Shown here: positions 6,334-10,034 of the stretch, piece by piece
How the letters are laid out: each line of letters opens with the position of its first letter
Position numbering within the stretch: the stretch's first letter is position 1
NCBI GenBank assembly: GCA_049509915.1
Contig: JBEKZL010000269.1
Coordinates: 1 to 10,034, forward strand
DNA length: 10,034 nucleotides
Reading direction: 5' to 3'
From: JBEKYD01 sp049509915
Lineage (GTDB): Bacteria > Acidobacteriota > Terriglobia > Bryobacterales > Bryobacteraceae
Position numbers and translations under genes: made by a program
The notes under the pieces: model-generated
The model's input: the letters and a program-made list of their open reading frames with translations, nothing else
Databases searched by the model: none
Told to the model about the DNA's origin: nothing

Positions 6334-7266
6334 ATGCTGACTTCCCTGTTTCTCTTTCTGATTACCGGAGTCACCCTTTCACTGCTGCTGTGGACCGGCT
6401 TCGAGCTCTTCCGTGCCCGGGAAGACCCGCTCGGCGACCGCCTGGAAGAGCTTCAGTCGCATGCCCTCGTTAACACTTCCCGTGTCGCGCGGCGCAAGAG
6501 CGGGGGCACCTTGTTCGACCGTCTGCTGTACCTGGTCAGCATGGTTCCCGCCGGGGAAGACTGGCTGCGCGGCAGCGAGAAGCTGCTGCGGCAGGCGGGA
6601 ATGCGCCGCCGGAATTCGCTCGCCCTCTACGTTCTCATCACTGTCTTACTGCTGCTGATCCTGGTCGGCGCCATGGCCGCGCTGCAGCGCAATAACCCTC
6701 CCAGTTCCTGGATCGGCGCCATGGCCGCCGTCCTCATCATCGGCTTCATGCTGCCGCGCATGGTGCTGCAGCGCATGGTCAAACGCTATCGCCGCAAGCT
6801 CCAGGAAGCCCTCCCCGATACCGTCGACCTCCTCGGCATCGTGCTCGGCACCGGTCTCGCCCTCGACCAGGCCATGAGCCGCGTCAGCGACGAAATGCAG
6901 TTCCTCTACCCCGAGCTGGCCAACGAATTCGCCACCGTCGTCATGCAGGTGCGCGCCGGCCAGGAGCGCGCCAAAGCCTTCGAGCAACTGGTGCGCCGCA
7001 CCGGCGTCGAGGACATCAAGTCTCTCGCCGCCATGATCGTCCAGAGCGAAAAGTTCGGCACCAGCCTGTCCCAAGCCCTCAGCGTCTATGCCGATGCCCT
7101 GCGCACCCGCCGCCGCCTGCGCGCCGAAGCCGCCGTTGGCAAAGCCGGCGTGAAGATGCTTTTCCCCATCGTCATCTTCATTCTCCCCGTGCTGTTCGTC
7201 ATTACCCTGGTCCCGGCCATCATCAATACGCTGCGCGACCTCAAACTTCTCACCGCCGGCCGGTAA
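6334..7266 (+). CDS. tadC: TadC-type inner-membrane platform protein
   Basis: This is the partner of TadB in the inner-membrane platform. The 310-residue version starts with a membrane helix (1-22). A basic region and two more helices (about 97-117 and 126-145) follow. The T2SF-type domain has LPDTVDLLGIVLGTGLALDQA (160-180), a VRAGQERAKAFEQL stretch and QSEKFGTSLSQAL (237-249), and the protein closes with a strongly hydrophobic helix (about 274-297). The ATG at 6334 lies 7 bases after the tadB stop and places the first helix at the N terminus. An in-frame TTG at 6307, overlapping tadB, would add nine polar residues and is less likely. It is the last gene of the operon and converges with the next gene 12 bases away. 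I see no clear hairpin terminator between them. Confidence 0.92.
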   Translation: MLTSLFLFLITGVTLSLLLWTGFELFRAREDPLGDRLEELQSHALVNTSRVARRKSGGTLFDRLLYLVSMVPAGEDWLRGSEKLLRQAGMRRRNSLALYVLITVLLLLILVGAMAALQRNNPPSSWIGAMAAVLIIGFMLPRMVLQRMVKRYRRKLQEALPDTVDLLGIVLGTGLALDQAMSRVSDEMQFLYPELANEFATVVMQVRAGQERAKAFEQLVRRTGVEDIKSLAAMIVQSEKFGTSLSQALSVYADALRTRRRLRAEAAVGKAGVKMLFPIVIFILPVLFVITLVPAIINTLRDLKLLTAGR

Positions 7267-7278
7267 GCGGGATGGGTG

Positions 7279-7770
7279 CTACTTCCTGGTGGAAACGCCG
7301 CTGACGTAGGTGTGGTAGGCGGTCTGGCCGGGCGCTGCGACCTCGAATTTGGTTTCCATCTTCCGGCCGGTCACTTTGTGGGTCAGCCGATAGCGCGGGC
7401 CGGACTCGGCGGGGTCGGAATCGAAGACCGCGGTATTGGGCTCGGGGGTGGTCACGATGTAGTGGATTACGTGGCCTTCGGCATCGAAATAAATGGCCTT
7501 CATGCCGCCGCTCGCGCCCTCGGGATAGACGATCAGCAGGTCGTCGTGCCGCTGACCGGCATTTCTTCCGGAGGTATAGCTGGTGGATCCGCGGCGGGTC
7601 AGGATTTGGCGATCAAGCTCCGGCGCGAAGCTCGACAGTGCGGTGGCATGGCCCAGTTCGGTGTCGGTGTCGGTGACCCATTCGCCCATCAGGAACGAAA
7701 CGCGCTCCAGCGGCGCCTGCGCCAGAAGGGTGAGGGCGCCGAACAGAAGCAGCAAAGTCGATCGCATCAT
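7279..7770 (-). CDS. Predicted secreted protein of unknown function, possible calycin/lipocalin-like (DUF1579-like) fold
   Basis: I do not recognise this protein with certainty. Started at the tandem ATGs (7770 and 7767 on the minus strand), it is 163 residues and opens with MMRSTLLLLFGALTLLAQA, a plausible signal peptide. The mature part begins with LERVSFLMGEWVTDT, and a small domain opening of the form LxxLxGxW is common in DUF1579-like and other beta-barrel calycin families. The rest alternates short strands (LLIVYPEG, MKAIYFDAEGHVIHYIVT, YRLTHKVTGRKMETKFEVAAPG), which fits a small beta-barrel. An in-frame extension to 8028 is low-complexity Arg/Ser-rich and crosses the divergent peptidase gene, so it is rejected. 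A TACAAT hexamer (7794-7789, minus strand) could be a -10 box, but no matching -35 is visible. It converges with tadC and diverges from the peptidase gene, so it is not part of the pilus operon. Confidence 0.72.
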   Translation of the reverse strand: MMRSTLLLLFGALTLLAQAPLERVSFLMGEWVTDTDTELGHATALSSFAPELDRQILTRRGSTSYTSGRNAGQRHDDLLIVYPEGASGGMKAIYFDAEGHVIHYIVTTPEPNTAVFDSDPAESGPRYRLTHKVTGRKMETKFEVAAPGQTAYHTYVSGVSTRK

Positions 7771-7870
7771 TGGTTTCCCGTGACGACCATTGTACGCTTC
7801 GCCGCCTTTTCGCCATCGGGATCGAGAGGATGGAGCGTGGCGCCGCCGACGGTGTACTAAGCTCATAGAG

Positions 7871-9916
7871 ATGGCACCCATGAACGACGACAATCCGCTG
7901 CGGGCGATTCCATTTCGGATTCCCTTCGACCGCATCCGTGCCGGCGACGTACAGCCGGCGGTGACGCGGCTGCTGGAGGAGGCACGGGCGCGGCTGGCGG
8001 CGCTGGCCTGCGCAAGCGGAGAGCGCACCTACGCCAATACACTCGACGCGCTTGATACGCTCACCGAACCGCTCGACCTGGCCATGAGCGTGGTGCGGCA
8101 CCTGGAGGCGGTGGCCACCCACCCGGAGTTGCGCGCGGCCCACAATGCCGTGGAACCCGAAGTGAGCGCCTTCTATGCGGGGATTCCGCTCGATGCCGGG
8201 CTATGGACCGCGCTCAAGGCTTATGCCGCCACGCCTGGCGCCGCGGCTCTGACCGGAGAGCGGCATCGCTTCCTGACCAAAACCCTGGATTCGTTTCGCC
8301 GGCACGGCGCCGATCTGGACGCTGAGGGCAAGAAGAAGCTGGAAGCCATCGACGTGGAGCTGGCGAAGACGACCACCAGGTTTTCCGAGAACGTGCTGGA
8401 TTCGACCAACGCTTTCGAGCTCTATATCGAGAACGAAGAGGGCCTGGCCGGATTGCCGCCATCGGCGCGGGTGGCGGCTCGCGAAAGCGCCGCCCGAAAA
8501 GGGCGAGAGGGCTGGCGCTTCACTCTGCAAGGGCCGGACTACGTTGCCCTGATGACTTATCTGGACGACGCCGGCGTACGCGAAAAGGTCTATCGTGCGT
8601 TTGCCGTACGTTCCACCGAGGCCGAGCGCGATAACCGGCCGCTGGTGGCCCGCATCCTGGAACTGCGGGCGGAGCGCGCGCGGCTGCTGGGTTTCGCCAA
8701 TTTCGCCGACCTGATGCTCGAAGACCGGATGGCGCATACCGGGGCGCGCGCCATGGAGTTTCTGGAGGACCTGAAACGCAAGACCGAGGTCCGGTTCCGG
8801 CAGGAAAACGAGGAGCTGGACCGGTACCGCCAATCGCTCGAAGGGCCGCAAGCGGCACTGGTGGCAGCCTGGGACGTGGCCTACTACGCCGAGAAACAGC
8901 GCGCCGCGTTGTACGACTTCGACGAGGAAGCGCTGCGTCCGTACTTCCCCATGGAGCGGGTCGTGGAGGGCTTGTTCGAGCTGGTGCAAAGACTCTACGG
9001 CATTCGCGTGACGGCCGAGGCGGACGTGCCGGCCTGGGACCCGGCGGTCCGCTACTACAACGTGCACGACGCCGACGGGACCTTCCTCGGCGCCTTCTAC
9101 GCCGATTGGCATCCGCGCGAGAACAAACGCGGCGGGGCGTGGATGGACGCGTTTGTCACCGGCGGCCCCGCGGGCGCCGGGTTCCGGCCGCACCTGGGGT
9201 TGATTTGCGGCAACCTGACGCCGCCGCTCGCAGGGCGGCCAGCCCTGCTAACGCACCGCGAGGTGGAAACCGTCTTTCACGAGTTCGGCCACTTGCTGCA
9301 TCATTTGTTGAGCAGGGTGGGAGTGCGGTCGCTGGCGGGAACCGGCGTGGCGTGGGATTTCGTCGAGCTGCCCTCGCAGATCATGGAGAACTGGTGCTGG
9401 GAGCGGAAGTCGCTGGACCTGGTGGCGCGCCATTATGAAACCGGCAAACCACTGCCGGAGGAACTGTTCGCGAAAATGAAACGGGCGCGCACGTTTCGCG
9501 CCGCCAACGCCCAAATGCGGCAACTCGGATTCGGTTTCATCGATCTGTTGCTGCACATGCGTTTCGACCCGGCGCGCGATGGCGACCCGGTGGGTTATGC
9601 GCGCCATATTCTGGCTGAATTCAGCCCCGCGCCCTTGCCGCCGGACCACGCCATGGCGGCCAGCTTCACCCATTTATTCGGGAGCCCGGTTGGTTATGGG
9701 GCGGGATATTACTCGTATAAATGGGCCGAGGTGCTGGACGCCGACGCGTTTTCGCGTTTCCTGGCGGAGGGGCTTTTCAGCGCCCGCGTGGGGGCGGAGT
9801 TTCGCACCCACATTCTATCCAAAGGAGACAGCGAGGATCCGGCCGAGCTATATCGCCGTTTCATGGGCCGGGACCCGGACCCGCGGGCATTGCTAGCGCG
9901 GTCGGGACTGGTCTAG
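7871..9916 (+). CDS. prlC: M3-family zinc oligopeptidase (oligopeptidase A / PrlC-like)
   Basis: This is a cytoplasmic zinc metallopeptidase that degrades short peptides, including the products of larger proteases and cleaved signal peptides in characterised relatives. The zinc site is complete: HEFGH at residues 470-474 supplies two His ligands and the catalytic Glu471. Glu499 in DFVELPSQ lies 29 residues after the first His, the spacing of the third ligand in thimet-type enzymes. His601 and the Tyr cluster in YGAGYYSYKW (609-618) match the substrate-binding loop. The 681 aa agree with about 680 for E. coli PrlC, so the gene is full length. ATGs at 7871 and 7880 are both possible; an agag just before the first could serve the second. 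The in-frame upstream extension to 7790 reads through the divergent intergenic region and is rejected. No signal peptide is visible. Confidence 0.93.
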   Translation: MAPMNDDNPLRAIPFRIPFDRIRAGDVQPAVTRLLEEARARLAALACASGERTYANTLDALDTLTEPLDLAMSVVRHLEAVATHPELRAAHNAVEPEVSAFYAGIPLDAGLWTALKAYAATPGAAALTGERHRFLTKTLDSFRRHGADLDAEGKKKLEAIDVELAKTTTRFSENVLDSTNAFELYIENEEGLAGLPPSARVAARESAARKGREGWRFTLQGPDYVALMTYLDDAGVREKVYRAFAVRSTEAERDNRPLVARILELRAERARLLGFANFADLMLEDRMAHTGARAMEFLEDLKRKTEVRFRQENEELDRYRQSLEGPQAALVAAWDVAYYAEKQRAALYDFDEEALRPYFPMERVVEGLFELVQRLYGIRVTAEADVPAWDPAVRYYNVHDADGTFLGAFYADWHPRENKRGGAWMDAFVTGGPAGAGFRPHLGLICGNLTPPLAGRPALLTHREVETVFHEFGHLLHHLLSRVGVRSLAGTGVAWDFVELPSQIMENWCWERKSLDLVARHYETGKPLPEELFAKMKRARTFRAANAQMRQLGFGFIDLLLHMRFDPARDGDPVGYARHILAEFSPAPLPPDHAMAASFTHLFGSPVGYGAGYYSYKWAEVLDADAFSRFLAEGLFSARVGAEFRTHILSKGDSEDPAELYRRFMGRDPDPRALLARSGLV

Positions 9917-9927
9917 CCCCAATACTG

Positions 9928-9956
9928 TTCACTTAACAGCATTTTAATGCTATTCT
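9928..9956 (+). promoter_or_regulatory. Sigma70-type promoter with extended -10, upstream of the right-edge gene
   Basis: TTCACT (9928-9933; four of six match TTGACA) is followed by a 17-base spacer and TATTCT (9951-9956; four of six match TATAAT). TGC directly precedes the -10, giving an extended TGn element. It lies in an AT-rich island between two GC-rich genes and about 37 bases upstream of the ATG at 9993. An imperfect inverted repeat, aacagcat (9935-9942) against atgct (9947-9951) and ctgtt (9955-9959), overlaps the spacer and the -10. That repeat may be an operator, but it is short. Confidence 0.5.
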
Positions 9957-9992
9957 GTTTTAGGGCTGATGCCTCCAGAAGGAGGTTGTCCT

Positions 9993-10034
9993 ATGCGCGT
10001 GGCGACCGTAGAATCAACTACACTGCTGACGGTT
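9993..10034 (+). CDS. 5' end of a small gene, possibly a KTSC-domain protein (cut by window edge)
   Basis: ATG at 9993 follows ggagg at 9981-9985 with a 7-base gap, a textbook ribosome-binding site, and a good promoter lies just upstream. Only 14 residues are visible, MRVATVESTTLLTV. Their pattern (short strand, V-[DE]-S-[ST]-x-L-x-x-V) resembles the opening of KTSC-domain proteins, small proteins of unclear function often fused or linked to RNA- or protein-processing factors. That identification rests on very little sequence. That a gene starts here is well supported. Confidence 0.6.
   Translation, partial: MRVATVESTTLLTV

Noticed and set aside
7276..7860. A 194-codon + strand frame opposite the small secreted protein
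   Set aside because: It is Gly-rich with no start signal, whereas the minus-strand frame has a signal peptide and a plausible small beta-rich domain. The two cannot both be favoured, and the minus strand fits better.
9938..9960. A 5-bp hairpin followed by a T-rich stretch after the peptidase gene, as a terminator
   Set aside because: The stem is too short and AT-rich, the U-run is broken, and the same bases make a better extended -10 promoter.

Overview
The window holds the downstream two thirds of a tight-adherence (Tad/Flp) pilus locus, followed by three unrelated housekeeping-type genes. The DNA is GC-rich. The tad gene order, with two TadE-like pseudopilins between a TadG-like protein and CpaE, and the interspersed palindromic repeats point to an Acidobacteriota-like soil or subsurface bacterium. 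That assignment is an inference from style and recall, not from a marker gene.

Layout. Positions 1-7266 carry, all on the + strand: a TadG-like minor pseudopilin (in frame from the left edge), TadE, a second TadE-like protein, CpaE/TadZ, the CpaF/TadA secretion ATPase, TadB and TadC. The first three overlap by ATGA, CpaF and TadB abut, and TadB and TadC are 7 bases apart. The only sizeable internal gap (127 bp, between cpaE and cpaF) holds a long inverted repeat. The prepilin peptidase, CpaB, the secretin and the major Flp pilin are not in the window and would be expected to the left or elsewhere. After TadC, a convergent minus-strand gene encodes a small secreted protein of unknown function. 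A full-length M3-family oligopeptidase (PrlC-like) follows, and then the first 14 codons of a small gene that resembles a KTSC-domain protein, preceded by a good promoter.

How the genes work together. CpaF is the hexameric ATPase that powers assembly through the TadB/TadC inner-membrane platform. CpaE is the polar-localisation ATPase. TadE, the TadE-like protein and TadG are membrane-anchored minor components exposed to the periplasm or surface.

Most interesting feature. Each of the three consecutive pseudopilin genes carries a multi-hairpin palindromic element inside, or reading into, its 5' coding region, just before the predicted prepilin cleavage site. In the two TadE-like genes the ATGA overlap fixes the start upstream of the element, so the element must be translated. 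The element-encoded residues would lie in the leader that a TadV-type peptidase removes. The cleaved leader may therefore be a permissive landing site for mobile palindromes, comparable in principle to Rickettsia palindromic elements but hidden by proteolysis.
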